A DNA stretch of 64,000 nt from CAYTBN01 sp964436045 (GCA_964436045.1 CAYTBN010000001.1:62001-126000); one strand, 5' to 3'. Positions 42,697 to 52,111 are shown, counted from the first letter of the stretch. Notes: generated by a model not told the origin, from the sequence alone. Numbers and translations: made by a program.

Positions 42697-43553
42697 GCAG
42701 CCCCGGCGGATGCAACGAAGCGCCGGTGGTGCCATAGCCACTGATCAGGGTGTTCGGCGATGGCCCGCTCGATACATTCGCCATAGGCCCGCGCCAGGGC
42801 CGCGGCCTGCTCGCGGACCGGGCGCCCGTCCCGATGGAACCGCAGCGGCGGCTGGATCTCCACCCGGTGTCCGGAGCCACGACGGTGGATCGTCACCACC
42901 ACCAGGGGTGCGTTGGTCCGCAGGGCCAGGGACGCGGCCGTGCGCGAGATGTGGGTCGAGCGGCCGAGGAAGGTGGCGGGCACTCCCCCCCGGTGAGGGC
43001 GTTGATCCACGGTCAACCCGACGATGTCGCCCCGGCCGAGGGCGCGGGACATGGCGCCTAGCTGACCGCACCCCTCCTCGATCACACGCACGCCGCTGCG
43101 GCGGCGCTGCTCGGCCACCCAGCGCTGGGCCCGTGAGCCCGCCAGCGGCCGGACTACAAGCGAGGTGGGGAGCCCCAGCCGGCGAGCCGCCGCTCCCAGC
43201 AGCTCCCAGTTGCCCAGGTGCGCGGTGACCACCACCACACCCCGGCCCTCGGCGTGGGCCGCCCGCAGGTGCTGGCCGCCTGCCACCTCGACCGCGGTAT
43301 CGAACCGCTCCCGGTCGGCGACCACCCAGCGGGGCAGCTCCAGCACGTTGAGGACCAGGTTCCGGCAGGAGCGCCGCACCAGGGATCGCCGGGCCGGCGG
43401 GCCCGGGTCCAACGCGGAGCCGGTCACGTTGTCCAGCGCCACACCGCGCCGAACCCGCAGTCCGAAGAACCACAGGTCGCCCAGCAGCGCTGCCGCACCG
43501 CGCAGGATGGGGGTCGGCAGCTGGGCGACCCTGTCGAGCAGCCAGGTGATCAC
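42693..43553 (-). CDS. LpxL/HtrB-type lipid A late acyltransferase
   Basis: A 286-residue membrane-associated acyltransferase. The HX4D/E-like catalytic block is TAHLGNWELLGAAARRLG; VRPLAGSRAQRWV and LGRGDIVGLTVDQRPHRGGVPATFLGR are further family motifs. It should add a secondary acyl chain to Kdo2-lipid IVA. GTG 43553 overlaps the lpxK stop (GTGA), and its own stop overlaps GT4, so translation is coupled along the three genes. Confidence 0.88.
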   Translation of the reverse strand: MITWLLDRVAQLPTPILRGAAALLGDLWFFGLRVRRGVALDNVTGSALDPGPPARRSLVRRSCRNLVLNVLELPRWVVADRERFDTAVEVAGGQHLRAAHAEGRGVVVVTAHLGNWELLGAAARRLGLPTSLVVRPLAGSRAQRWVAEQRRRSGVRVIEEGCGQLGAMSRALGRGDIVGLTVDQRPHRGGVPATFLGRSTHISRTAASLALRTNAPLVVVTIHRRGSGHRVEIQPPLRFHRDGRPVREQAAALARAYGECIERAIAEHPDQWLWHHRRFVASAGAA

Positions 43554-44611
43554 GGGGGGCTCACGACCTCCTCGATGGACTCGCGGCCCCGGTCCCAGAC
43601 CAGAGCCGCCTCCACGATCCACCACGGGAGCGAGGGTGTCCAGTCCGCCGGAAGCCGCATGGCGTCCTTGACCGTGCTGACCACCGCGTCGGCCCCGAGG
43701 TCCCGGGCGGTGGCCTCGTCCCGGGCCAGCTCATGGGCAGCGAAGCGGTGATGGTCGCGGTAGGCGCGTCCCGCCAGCACCCGGGCGCCGGGGAATCCCT
43801 CGACGAGCTGACGGAAGGAGTCCGGCCGGCCGATGGCGCAGACCGGGAACAGGGTGCACTCCGCCAGGTCCGCCGGTCCGGCGGCCTCCCCATCCGGCCA
43901 GCGCCACAGTCCGCTCACCGAGCGGCGAACGATCCCCAGCGGTCCGTCGAAGGCCAGCGCGGAGCCAGCTCCGTCGGCCGCCCCGGAGTCGAGCTCGGCC
44001 GCCCCGTCGTGGAGCAGGACCAGGCCATCGGCGCGCGCCAGGGCAGCGTCCTCTTCCCGCTGCCGGCCCGGGACGGGTCCGACCCCTTCCCCGCGGGCGG
44101 TCACCGGGATCACGACCAGATCGGCGTCACGACGCAGCTTGTGGTGGGAGAATCCGTCGTCGAGCAGGAAGCGGTGGGGATCGGCGTCACCGACGATCGC
44201 GCTGGCCGCGGCGGCCCGATCCGGGCAGACGCCCACCGGGATCCCGGGCAGCGCGGCCGCCAGCAGCGCGGGCTCGTCCCCGAGCTGGGCGCTCCAGTCG
44301 CGGGCGGGGCGAATCCGCCCGTCGACTGCCACGGGCCGTGCCCAGGGTGCGCCTTCGGTCCCCTCCCCCCGCGCCACGCTCGGCGCACCGAGAACCTGGC
44401 CGCCATATCCGCGGATCAAGATCGCGTCCGTGGGCCGGGCCAGCAGCCGCACCAGGGGTGTCTTGCCGGCGCCGCCGAAGCGCAGCCCGCCGACGCTGAC
44501 CGTGAATCGGTCGAGGGTCTGTCGTCGCAGTAGACCCGAGCGATAGAGCGCGCCATGGAGGGACGCGAGCCGCTGGTAGAGGGCGTCGAGGGGACCGGTG
44601 GTGGTGTGCAT
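43550..44611 (-). CDS. lpxK: Tetraacyldisaccharide 4'-kinase
   Basis: Phosphorylates the 4' position of the lipid A disaccharide to lipid IVA. The P-loop region is SVGGLRFGGAGKTPLVRLLA, a variant of the family's VGN...VGGxGKTP. ILIRGYGG follows, then the catalytic FLLDDGFSHHKLRRDADLVV (family DDGxQH) and a C-terminal TVKDAMRL block. At 353 residues it is normal. It lies between the ATPase gene (stop 18 bases upstream) and the acyltransferase. Confidence 0.93.
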   Translation of the reverse strand: MHTTTGPLDALYQRLASLHGALYRSGLLRRQTLDRFTVSVGGLRFGGAGKTPLVRLLARPTDAILIRGYGGQVLGAPSVARGEGTEGAPWARPVAVDGRIRPARDWSAQLGDEPALLAAALPGIPVGVCPDRAAAASAIVGDADPHRFLLDDGFSHHKLRRDADLVVIPVTARGEGVGPVPGRQREEDAALARADGLVLLHDGAAELDSGAADGAGSALAFDGPLGIVRRSVSGLWRWPDGEAAGPADLAECTLFPVCAIGRPDSFRQLVEGFPGARVLAGRAYRDHHRFAAHELARDEATARDLGADAVVSTVKDAMRLPADWTPSLPWWIVEAALVWDRGRESIEEVVSPP

Positions 44612-44629
44612 GTCCCCGGTCCAGCCTCC

Positions 44630-46753
44630 TCAGCGGGTACAGACGGCCTGGATCTGGCGCAGGTCGGTCTGACCGTGCAGGCACTTGAGCACGCCGTCTT
44701 GCATCAGCGTGCGCATGCCGCCGGCCTCCGCCAGGGCGCGCAGCTCGTCCACGGGCTTTCCGGTCTGGATCGCCCGCTGCAGCGCGGCGTCGGTGACCAG
44801 CAGCTCGTGTACCCCGACCCGACCGCGGTACCCGGAGTCTCCCCAGTGGTCGCAGCCCGGGGCCTGCCAGAGGGTCAGCGGATCGGCGTCGATGCCGTCC
44901 TCGCTGGCGCGGGGCCCGTAGGCCGCCAGGATCTGATCCCGCTCGGCCGCCGACGCCTCGTAGGCTTCCTTGCACTCCGAGCAGAGCCTGCGTGCGAGCC
45001 GCTGGGCCAGCACCCCCAGCAGCGCGTCGGACAGGATGAAGCAGTCGAGCCCCATGTCCGCCAGCCGGGTGACCGTCTCCGGGGCGCTGTTGGTGTGCAG
45101 GGTCGACAGCACCAGGTGCCCGGTGAGGGACGCCTCGACGCCGATGGACGCCGTCTCCATGTCCCGCATCTCGCCGACCATGATCACGTCCGGATCGGCC
45201 CGCAGGAAGGCCCGCATCGCCCGGGCGAAGTCCACGCCGATGCGGGGGTTGACCTGCACCTGGCGCAGCCCCGCCTGGGTGATCTCGACGGGATCCTCGG
45301 CCGTCCAGATCTTGCGCTCCTCGTTGTTGATCACGCCGAGCAACGAGTGGAGCGTGGTGGTCTTGCCCGAGCCCGTGGGCCCCACGACCAGGATCAGCCC
45401 GTGGGGGTGGGCCACCAGCCGGCGCGTCTCCTCGAAGTTGCGCGGAGACAGGCCCAGGTCGGCCAGCGGCATGGCGTCGCCAGCGGCCAGCAGCCGCATG
45501 ACCACGTCCTCGTTGCCGTCCACCGTCGGCAGGGTGGCCACCCGCAGCTCGAGCTTGCAGTCGCGCAGGCGCAGGCGAATCTTGCCGTCCTGGGGCCGGC
45601 GCCGCTCGGTGATGTCCAGGCCGGCCATGATCTTGAGCCGGGCGACCAGGTTGGCCCGGAAGCCGGGGGGCAGCTTGCGGTAGACCGAACACTCGCCGTC
45701 GACCCGGAAGCGCACGCCCATGGCTCGCTCCTTGCCGTTGGGCTCGATATAGCGATTCAGCTGGCTCGGGCGGACCACCACCTCGGACAGCTTGCGATCC
45801 AGCGAGAAGCGCAGCATGTCCAGCGCCTCGATGGCGGTGGGATCCGACATCGCGATGGTCAGGGTCCGGTCGTCGACGCGCACGGGAAGCACGCCAAAAC
45901 GCTCGATGATGCCCACCGGGATCGCGCCCGCAGCCTCCGGATCCACGTCGTAGCTGTCCAGATCCACGTAGGGCACATGGAACTTGCGCGCCAGCGTTCG
46001 GGCGATGACCTCCTCGGCGACGATGCCCAGCTCCACCAGCACCTCACCGAGGCGCTTGCCGCGGCGTTGCCGTTGCTCGCTCAGCGCCTGCTCGATCTGG
46101 GCAGCAGTGGCCAGGCCCGCCTCGACCAGGATCTCCCCCAGGCGCTGCGGCTTGCCCGAGCGCAGGCGCCCCCCCTGGTCCGCGGCTGCCTGCTCCACCT
46201 GTTCCGGCTCGATCACCTCCTGCTCGACCAGGATCTGGCCGATGGGCGACTCCCGGCCCGCGGCCTGGGCCAGGCAGCCCTCCCGGAGGGCATCGTTGTC
46301 CACCAGCCCCTCCTGGACCAGCAACTCACCCAGCGGGGTTGCGTCCTCGACGGCGTTGATGCCGTCCGCGAAGAAGAACACCTCGGAGTACAGACTCGCT
46401 CGCGAGACCGGATATCCGTAGAAACCGACCGGATCGCCGAGGGCATCCAGGCGGACCCGGACGGAGAACGTGTTGCCTCCCGGAGCGTAGATCCGGGTCT
46501 CGCCCAGGGTGTTGGCCTCCGGCGGGACCACGGCGTGGGTGTCCCGGTAGAACGCCACGTAGGAAACGCGCTCCCGGGGCACGTGGACCCCGATGCGATC
46601 GATGCTGCCGTCCATGTTGCGCGACGAGACCTTCATCACGATCTCGTCGAAGGCGGGCTCGAACGCCCCGATCGAACCGGTCTTGCTCTGTCCATCCACC
46701 AGCCCCACCGTCACGGTGGCCTGGCTGCCCGCGAACGTACGATTGTCAGGCAT
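44630..46753 (-). CDS. GspE/PilB-like secretion ATPase with four N-terminal repeats
   Basis: A 707-residue hexameric-type ATPase of the type II secretion/type IV pilus family. A novel N-terminal beta-rich domain (about 1-130) is followed by four repeats of LGELLVQEG type (about 140-295: LGELLVQEG, IGQILVEQE, LGEILVEAG, LGEVLVELG). The last leads into a MshEN-like domain (KFHVPYVDLDSY). Then come VRFRVDGE, the Walker A GPTGSGKTTTLHSLL, the Asp box, Walker B DPDVIMVGEMRD, and a Cys-rich end with one Cys pair intact (CSEC) and the other altered (GCDHW). No pilin or secretin gene is nearby; it sits between waaA and lpxK. ATG 46753 is chosen as the family start. Confidence 0.85.
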   Translation of the reverse strand: MPDNRTFAGSQATVTVGLVDGQSKTGSIGAFEPAFDEIVMKVSSRNMDGSIDRIGVHVPRERVSYVAFYRDTHAVVPPEANTLGETRIYAPGGNTFSVRVRLDALGDPVGFYGYPVSRASLYSEVFFFADGINAVEDATPLGELLVQEGLVDNDALREGCLAQAAGRESPIGQILVEQEVIEPEQVEQAAADQGGRLRSGKPQRLGEILVEAGLATAAQIEQALSEQRQRRGKRLGEVLVELGIVAEEVIARTLARKFHVPYVDLDSYDVDPEAAGAIPVGIIERFGVLPVRVDDRTLTIAMSDPTAIEALDMLRFSLDRKLSEVVVRPSQLNRYIEPNGKERAMGVRFRVDGECSVYRKLPPGFRANLVARLKIMAGLDITERRRPQDGKIRLRLRDCKLELRVATLPTVDGNEDVVMRLLAAGDAMPLADLGLSPRNFEETRRLVAHPHGLILVVGPTGSGKTTTLHSLLGVINNEERKIWTAEDPVEITQAGLRQVQVNPRIGVDFARAMRAFLRADPDVIMVGEMRDMETASIGVEASLTGHLVLSTLHTNSAPETVTRLADMGLDCFILSDALLGVLAQRLARRLCSECKEAYEASAAERDQILAAYGPRASEDGIDADPLTLWQAPGCDHWGDSGYRGRVGVHELLVTDAALQRAIQTGKPVDELRALAEAGGMRTLMQDGVLKCLHGQTDLRQIQAVCTR

Positions 46754-46829
46754 GTTGCTGCGACTCCTGGCTCTGCGTTTCCGGCTGCCGCCCCCTTCGG
46801 CGGGACGGACCAGGGTACCACGGCGCCCG

Positions 46830-47972
46830 TCACTCGTTCGTGGAAGGGAGCAGACCTCCGTCGCGCATCCAGGCCAGGGTCGACCCCCGGCCGTCGAGGG
46901 CGGACAGCAGCCGTGCGGGCTCCAGGGGTTCGTCGATCCGCGGCGGGACCGCGCCGTCGAAGGGGACCAGGGCCCCGGCGGCGCGCAGCACGTAGGCGTC
47001 TTCCTCCTGGTGCTCGAGCCGCGTCCCCGCCAGCAGCCGCGAGCCGGCGGCCAGCGGTTCCAGCAGGTCGTGGGCCCGCTGCCCGTGCACGCTGCCCCCG
47101 ACCAGGGTCCAGGCGGCGCGCGAATAGGCCGCGGCCAGCTCGCCGGTGGTGTCCAGCACCAGCACCTCGTCCCTCGCCAGCGTCGAGGGCTGCTGGCTTC
47201 GGCGGACGGGACGGAGACCGCGGTCCCGCACCGCCGCATCCACGTCCCCGAGGCGCTCCAGGTGGCGAGGTGCGAGCAGCAGCGGCCACACGTCGGCGCG
47301 CAGCAGTAGCTCCTCCTCGCCCGGGTGGGTACAGCCGCCCACGGTCCAGCGTCGCTGGCCGGACACCAGCCCGTCCATCAGGGCGACGACCGGCGAGGTG
47401 GCGTCCGGTGGCTCAGGCACCTTGATCCGGCCGCAGCGACGGACCCGCTCCTCCGGGATTCCGAGGCGGACCAACCGGTCAGCTGAGTCGAGGTCGGCCG
47501 CTGCGATTCGGGCGATCCGCTCCCCCAGGGCCGCGAACCAGCGGCGGCCCAGCCCCGAGTCGTAGCGGCGGAAGCTCCTCTCGGAGAGCCGCGCGCCGAC
47601 CACACCGACGGCAACCCCCTCGTCGGCGGCGGCCGCCAGCAGCCCGGGCCACAGCTCCGACTCCACCAGCCACAGAGCCCGGGGACGCAGGCGGCGCAAC
47701 AAGCGACGGGTCGAGCGCCGATCCAGGGGGCCTGGACCACGGCCGTGCCCGAGCCCCAGGCTCTCCGCCCGGGCCAACCCCTCGGGGGTTCCGCTGGTCA
47801 GGTGCACCCGCGGTCCCCCCTCCGGAAGCCTGCGCAGCAAGCTCCCGGCGGCGGCGATCTCGCCGATGGAGGCGCCGTGGATCCACAGGTCGGCCGGCTC
47901 GGCATGCTCGCCCTCGCGCCCGGCTCCCAGGCGGAAACCCAGCACGCGCAGCGGCCGCGGGACCCAGCTCAA
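46830..47972 (-). CDS. waaA: 3-deoxy-D-manno-octulosonic acid transferase
   Basis: Adds Kdo from CMP-Kdo to lipid IVA. Signatures: LWIHGASIGEIAAAGSLL near the N-terminus (catalytic Glu), HLTSGTPEGLARAESLG, LWLVESELWPGLLAAA, VGARLSERSFRRY, and the C-terminal LVGGSVHGQRAHDLLEPLAAG. The TTG start overlaps the upstream acyltransferase stop (TTGA). The 380-residue product is shorter than most WaaA proteins because the usual N-terminal membrane anchor is missing; no in-frame upstream extension resembles one. Confidence 0.9.
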   Translation of the reverse strand: MSWVPRPLRVLGFRLGAGREGEHAEPADLWIHGASIGEIAAAGSLLRRLPEGGPRVHLTSGTPEGLARAESLGLGHGRGPGPLDRRSTRRLLRRLRPRALWLVESELWPGLLAAAADEGVAVGVVGARLSERSFRRYDSGLGRRWFAALGERIARIAAADLDSADRLVRLGIPEERVRRCGRIKVPEPPDATSPVVALMDGLVSGQRRWTVGGCTHPGEEELLLRADVWPLLLAPRHLERLGDVDAAVRDRGLRPVRRSQQPSTLARDEVLVLDTTGELAAAYSRAAWTLVGGSVHGQRAHDLLEPLAAGSRLLAGTRLEHQEEDAYVLRAAGALVPFDGAVPPRIDEPLEPARLLSALDGRGSTLAWMRDGGLLPSTNE

Positions 47973-48631
47973 CGCACCCTCCCCGAGAGCGATTCCGCCT
48001 CCGCGGTGATGGTGTCCAGCCGCCGCTGGAGCGTGGCCCGCGCTTCGCCCCGCTCGCCGGGGTCGGCGCCGACGCGGAGGGGCTCTCCGTAGACCAGCCA
48101 GGCTCGGGAGAAGGGCAGCGGGATCCAGGTACCGTCCCAGGTGTTCAGTCGCCAGCCCCGCTTGACGGCGGCACTCAGCGGGACCAGCCACGCCCCCGTC
48201 CGGCCGGCCAGGGCGACGGCGCCCGGCTTGGCCTCTTCCCGCGGTCCGCGGGGCCCGTCCACCGCCAGGGCGGCGTGGAGCCCCTCGCCGACCATACGCT
48301 GCTCCATCTCGCCGAGGGCCTCGCGTCCGCGGCGGCTGCTGCTACCGCGGGCCGGAGTGTAACCGTGGTGCTCGATCACCGCTTTTTGCAGGGTGCCGTC
48401 GCGGGAGAGGCTGACCATGATCACGACCCCTTCGCCCTCGTGGGCGCCGAGCATCACGAACTGCCGGCCGTGCCAGAACGCGTAGATCACCTGCTCGCCA
48501 GCGTCCATCAGCCGTTGCACGGGTTCCCGCCGGATCCGGGTCAGTCGCACGGTGGCCGACAGCAGGCGGACGCCCCAGGCGATGAGCACGCCGGCCAGCC
48601 GCAGGTGCCAGGGATCGATCCGTCGCGCCAC
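47969..48631 (-). CDS. DUF374-type lysophospholipid acyltransferase
   Basis: A 220-residue membrane-linked acyltransferase. YAFWHGRQFVMLGAH carries the catalytic His. VSLSRDGTLQKAVIEHHGY, LAVDGPRGPREEAKPGAVALAGRTGAWLVPL and a late LVYGEPLRV block match the DUF374 family, which is often encoded with msbA and waaA. In this context it is probably another lipid A or LPS acyltransferase. GTG 48631 lies one base beyond the msbA stop; its stop overlaps waaA. Confidence 0.82.
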   Translation of the reverse strand: MARRIDPWHLRLAGVLIAWGVRLLSATVRLTRIRREPVQRLMDAGEQVIYAFWHGRQFVMLGAHEGEGVVIMVSLSRDGTLQKAVIEHHGYTPARGSSSRRGREALGEMEQRMVGEGLHAALAVDGPRGPREEAKPGAVALAGRTGAWLVPLSAAVKRGWRLNTWDGTWIPLPFSRAWLVYGEPLRVGADPGERGEARATLQRRLDTITAEAESLSGRVR

Positions 48632-48632
48632 G

Positions 48633-50372
48633 TCAGCCCGCCCCGACCTGGGTCGCCAGCAAGCGTCCGTACTCGCCGCCCCGCCGGATGAGCTGATCGT
48701 GGGTCCCCTGGGCCACGATGCGCCCGCCCTGCAGGACCGCGATCCGGTCGGCACGACGCACCGTCGAGAGCCGGTGAGCGACCACCAGGGTGGTGCGATC
48801 CTGCATCAGCCGTTCGAGGGCGGCCTGGACCTCGGCCTCGGCGGCGGCGTCCAGGTTCGACGTCGCCTCATCGAGGATCAGGATCGGGGCGTCCCGCAGC
48901 AGCGCCCGGGCGATGGTGATCCGCTGGCACTGGCCGCCGGAGAGCCTCACCCCCCGCTCGCCGATCAGCGTGTCGTAGCCCTGGGGGAGTTTCGAGATGA
49001 AGTCGTCGGCGTTGGCCGCCCGGGCGGCGCGGATCACCTCATCCTGTGTCGCGTCCGATTCGGCGTAGCGGATGTTCTCGGCCACCGTGTCGTCGAACAG
49101 GAAGGTGTCCTGGGTCACCACGGCCACGTGGCACCGCAGGGAGGTCAGCGTCAGGTCGCGGATATCGTGACCGTCGACCCAGACGGCGCCGTCCTGGGGG
49201 TCGAAGAACCTCAGCAACAGCCCGGTGAGGGTGGTCTTGCCCGCCCCGCTCTCGCCCACAACCGCGACGACCTCGCCGGGCTCGATGCGCAGATCGACCT
49301 CCCGCAACACGGCATGGGCGGGGTCGTAGGCGTACGACACCCGGTCGAAGTGGACGCCGCAGGTGTCCGAGTGCAGGGCGATGGCGTCCGGCGCGTCCCT
49401 GACGGTCGGCCGTGCATCCAGCACAGCGAACACCCGCTCGCAGGCGGCCAGCGCCTGCTGGTACAGGGAGTTGAGCTGACTCAGCCCCTTGAGCGGTTCG
49501 TTCATCAGCATCAAAGAGATCAGGAAGGCGACTAGGGAGCCGGGGGTCGAGCCGCCGCCCAGCACCCGCAGCCCACCCAGGTAGAGCACCAGCGCCACCG
49601 CGCCCGCCGCCACCAGCTCCACGATCGGTCCGCCGCCGATCTCGAACAACATCTTGCGCAGCAGCATCCCGTACTGGCGCTCGTTGACCTCCTCGAAGCG
49701 CGCCTGCTCCCGCTCCTGGCCGCCGAACGCCTGGACGATGCGCATCCCGGACAGGTTCTCGTGCACCGTCGCGGAGAGACTCCCGAGGGCGTCCAGCTGC
49801 CCGCGAGTGTAGTGGCGGACCCGGCGGCCGACAGCGCGGATCGGCAGATAGATCAGGGGCAACAGCGCCATCGCGACCAGGGTCAGCAGCCACTCCTGGA
49901 TCAGCGCGGCGATCAACAGCGCGGCCAGGGTCAACGGACGCTGGACGGCGGTGACGGCCGCCGCCACGGCCCAGTGAGCGCCGTTGGTGTCGTTGGTGAC
50001 CCGGGTCATCAGATCGCCGACCTTGCGGTGGTGGAAGTAGTCCAGAGACAGGGAATTGAGGTGGCCGACCAGCTCCGAGCGCATCCGCCGCATCACCCGC
50101 AGCCCCACCCGCTTGGTGATCGCGCCGCGAACGAAGTTGCAGCCGCCGTGGACTACAAAGACCAGCACCAGGCCGATGGGCAGCAGGGCCAACGCCCGCG
50201 CGTCGCGAGCGATCAACACGTCGTCGAGCACGTACTTGACCAGCAGTACGCTCGCGCCGCGGGCTGCGGCGACCCCCAGCATCAGCAGCAGCGAGAAGGC
50301 CAGCCAGGGCAGGTGCGGGCGCAGGTAGCCGAGGATCCGGCGACGTACGGCGGCTGTTCCGGGGAAAGACAC
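48633..50372 (-). CDS. msbA: Lipid A export ABC transporter MsbA
   Basis: A 579-residue half-transporter that flips lipid A-core across the inner membrane. Six transmembrane helices occupy about 1-310, including LPWLAFSLLLMLGVAAARG. The nucleotide-binding domain has Walker A GESGAGKTT, the Q loop VVTQDTFLF, the signature LSGGQCQRITIARALL, Walker B LILDEATSNLD and the switch His in VVAHRLSTV. LPS neighbours on both sides favour MsbA over a generic exporter. Confidence 0.9.
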   Translation of the reverse strand: MSFPGTAAVRRRILGYLRPHLPWLAFSLLLMLGVAAARGASVLLVKYVLDDVLIARDARALALLPIGLVLVFVVHGGCNFVRGAITKRVGLRVMRRMRSELVGHLNSLSLDYFHHRKVGDLMTRVTNDTNGAHWAVAAAVTAVQRPLTLAALLIAALIQEWLLTLVAMALLPLIYLPIRAVGRRVRHYTRGQLDALGSLSATVHENLSGMRIVQAFGGQEREQARFEEVNERQYGMLLRKMLFEIGGGPIVELVAAGAVALVLYLGGLRVLGGGSTPGSLVAFLISLMLMNEPLKGLSQLNSLYQQALAACERVFAVLDARPTVRDAPDAIALHSDTCGVHFDRVSYAYDPAHAVLREVDLRIEPGEVVAVVGESGAGKTTLTGLLLRFFDPQDGAVWVDGHDIRDLTLTSLRCHVAVVTQDTFLFDDTVAENIRYAESDATQDEVIRAARAANADDFISKLPQGYDTLIGERGVRLSGGQCQRITIARALLRDAPILILDEATSNLDAAAEAEVQAALERLMQDRTTLVVAHRLSTVRRADRIAVLQGGRIVAQGTHDQLIRRGGEYGRLLATQVGAG

Positions 50373-50423
50373 GACACCAACATACCCAGCCGCCGCCTGC
50401 GGGTGAAGCGCTCCCGACCTTGG

Positions 50424-51392
50424 TCAGCCCGCGACGCGGGCGTGGGCGACGCGGAGCATGCCCAGCGACCGGTACGCGATGCTGCCGTCTTCAAGGGCCA
50501 GATAGGCGCGCTCGAGCTGCTGGGGACCCAGCTCCGTGACCAGGCTGAAGCCCCGGATCGACAGGAAACGGGCGATGCCTTCATCGGCGATGGCGGAGAG
50601 GCAGGGCTCGCCGACGCTGGAGAACCAATGCGCCGCCTTGCGGGCGCCGTGGCTGGACAGGTCGCCGTCGGCGAAGGACTGAACCGCGTAGTCGAAGGCG
50701 ATCGACGAGCCGGGCCGGGCATTGCGGGCCACGCAGGCGAGCAGGCGGTCCACGGCGCGCGGGGTGAGATAGTAGAGCAACCCCTCGGCCAGGAACATGG
50801 TGCGGCGGCCCAGCTCGTACCCGGCGGCGAGCAGGCCCGCCTCGAGGGACTGCCTCTCGAGATCCAGGGGGACGTACCGCACGGACCGGCCGGCGGCGAT
50901 CCCGGCGGCGTCGAGCAGGGTCCGCTTACGGACCTGCGTGGCCTGGAGATCGACCTCGAACACCCGTAGACGGTGGAGCGATCCCGCCAGCCGTTGCGCC
51001 CTCGTGTCGTAGCCAGCGCCGAGCACCACGAGCTGACTGACCTCCTCGCGCATGCAGCGGCAGGCCACGGCGTCCAGGTGGTTGGTGCGGGCGAGGATGT
51101 ACCCGTAGATGCCCGGGTGGGCGCGCTCGGCGTAGTACAGGCAGAGTCGGCGCGGCAGCCGCAACGCCAGCCGCCGGGCCGGGCCCACGAAGTGGTGGGC
51201 GAGGGTGTCGTGGCAGCGCAACCACTGGTCCGGCTCCCGTGCGGCGAGCGCCCTCAGCAAGGCAGTAATCTCGGCCGATGGCACGGGCTGACCCGCCGCG
51301 TGCGGCCAGTCGTTCCCGACCGCAGCGACCGCTTCGGCGGGCGGCGCCAGCGCGGGGGAAAAGAGCTCCAGGCTGGCGGCGGTATCGAACAT
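50424..51392 (-). CDS. Class I SAM-dependent methyltransferase (LCMT/PF04072-like)
   Basis: A 322-residue methyltransferase. The SAM-binding motif is LVVLGAGYDTRAQRLAG, followed by an acidic strand (RVFEVDLQATQVRKR) and FLAEGLLYYLTPRAVDRLL, as in the leucine carboxyl methyltransferase-like family found in many actinobacteria and myxobacteria. Substrate unknown; it lies between LPS genes but does not overlap them. ATG 51392 has a strong site (GGAGGGAGG). Confidence 0.8.
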   Translation of the reverse strand: MFDTAASLELFSPALAPPAEAVAAVGNDWPHAAGQPVPSAEITALLRALAAREPDQWLRCHDTLAHHFVGPARRLALRLPRRLCLYYAERAHPGIYGYILARTNHLDAVACRCMREEVSQLVVLGAGYDTRAQRLAGSLHRLRVFEVDLQATQVRKRTLLDAAGIAAGRSVRYVPLDLERQSLEAGLLAAGYELGRRTMFLAEGLLYYLTPRAVDRLLACVARNARPGSSIAFDYAVQSFADGDLSSHGARKAAHWFSSVGEPCLSAIADEGIARFLSIRGFSLVTELGPQQLERAYLALEDGSIAYRSLGMLRVAHARVAG

Positions 51393-51571
51393 GGCTGGCC
51401 TCCCTCCAGTCAATCGCTCCGCAGTGAGAAACAAGCAAGAGCCGTGCCAGCGTCGTCGCGTGGGGATCCGCCAGCCCGATCCCCCGTCAAAGCGACAAAC
51501 GGGCCCCGCTGTTCCGGCGCGCGTGTGGACGGACGCCCACGATTGTGGTCAAGAGCTGTACAGAGCAGTGG

Positions 51572-52045
51572 TCAATCGCGGCAGCGACGCTCCCAGTAGG
51601 CGGCCTTCTCCGGGGCGCGGCGCTCCAGCGCGCCGGCCACCTTGCGGGCGAGGCGTCGGCCGAGGATCGGGTAGCCGATCTCGACCTCGCCTTGCTCGCG
51701 GATCACCGAGCGACCCTCGCCGTCCATCTCGACCCGCAGGGTCCCGGCCACGCGAACCCGGTCGCCGTGGTTGTGATCGCGGCGGATCCAGCGGCACGTC
51801 CGCGAGCTGATATCCCATTCCATCTCGATGGTGCAGCGCTCGGTCCCCCGGCCCTTCCGCGACGGCTCCTCGGTGTACAGCTCGATCAACAGCCGGTCGC
51901 CCCCCCGCTCCTCGCGGGAACAGCGGACGTCCGTGGCGCCGAAGCGCCTGGCGATGGCGTCCTGCTCGCCGGGATCCACCATCCGCCGGACCACCTCGCC
52001 GGCCGCTGCTCCGATCGGACTGGCGCTGCTGAAACTCGCCCCCAT
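51572..52045 (-). CDS. DUF2505-like SRPBCC-fold protein
   Basis: A 157-residue protein with the pattern of the START/SRPBCC fold: N-terminal strand ASFSSASPIGAAAGEVVRRMVDPGEQDAIARRFGATDV, central beta strands with basic residues (TCRWIRRDHNHGDRVRVAGTLRV), and a long C-terminal helix (GRRLARKVAGALERRAPEKAAYW). This resembles DUF2505 proteins, whose hydrophobic cavity may bind lipid. Function unknown. ATG 52045 is preceded by GGGGAGAG. It lies 66 bases after the lpxB-fusion stop. Confidence 0.6.
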   Translation of the reverse strand: MGASFSSASPIGAAAGEVVRRMVDPGEQDAIARRFGATDVRCSREERGGDRLLIELYTEEPSRKGRGTERCTIEMEWDISSRTCRWIRRDHNHGDRVRVAGTLRVEMDGEGRSVIREQGEVEIGYPILGRRLARKVAGALERRAPEKAAYWERRCRD

Positions 52046-52111
52046 CGGATCTCTCCCCTGCTCCGTGGCACCCCTGATCTCTAGCACTGGCGGGCCGCCG
52101 AAGCCAGCCTC

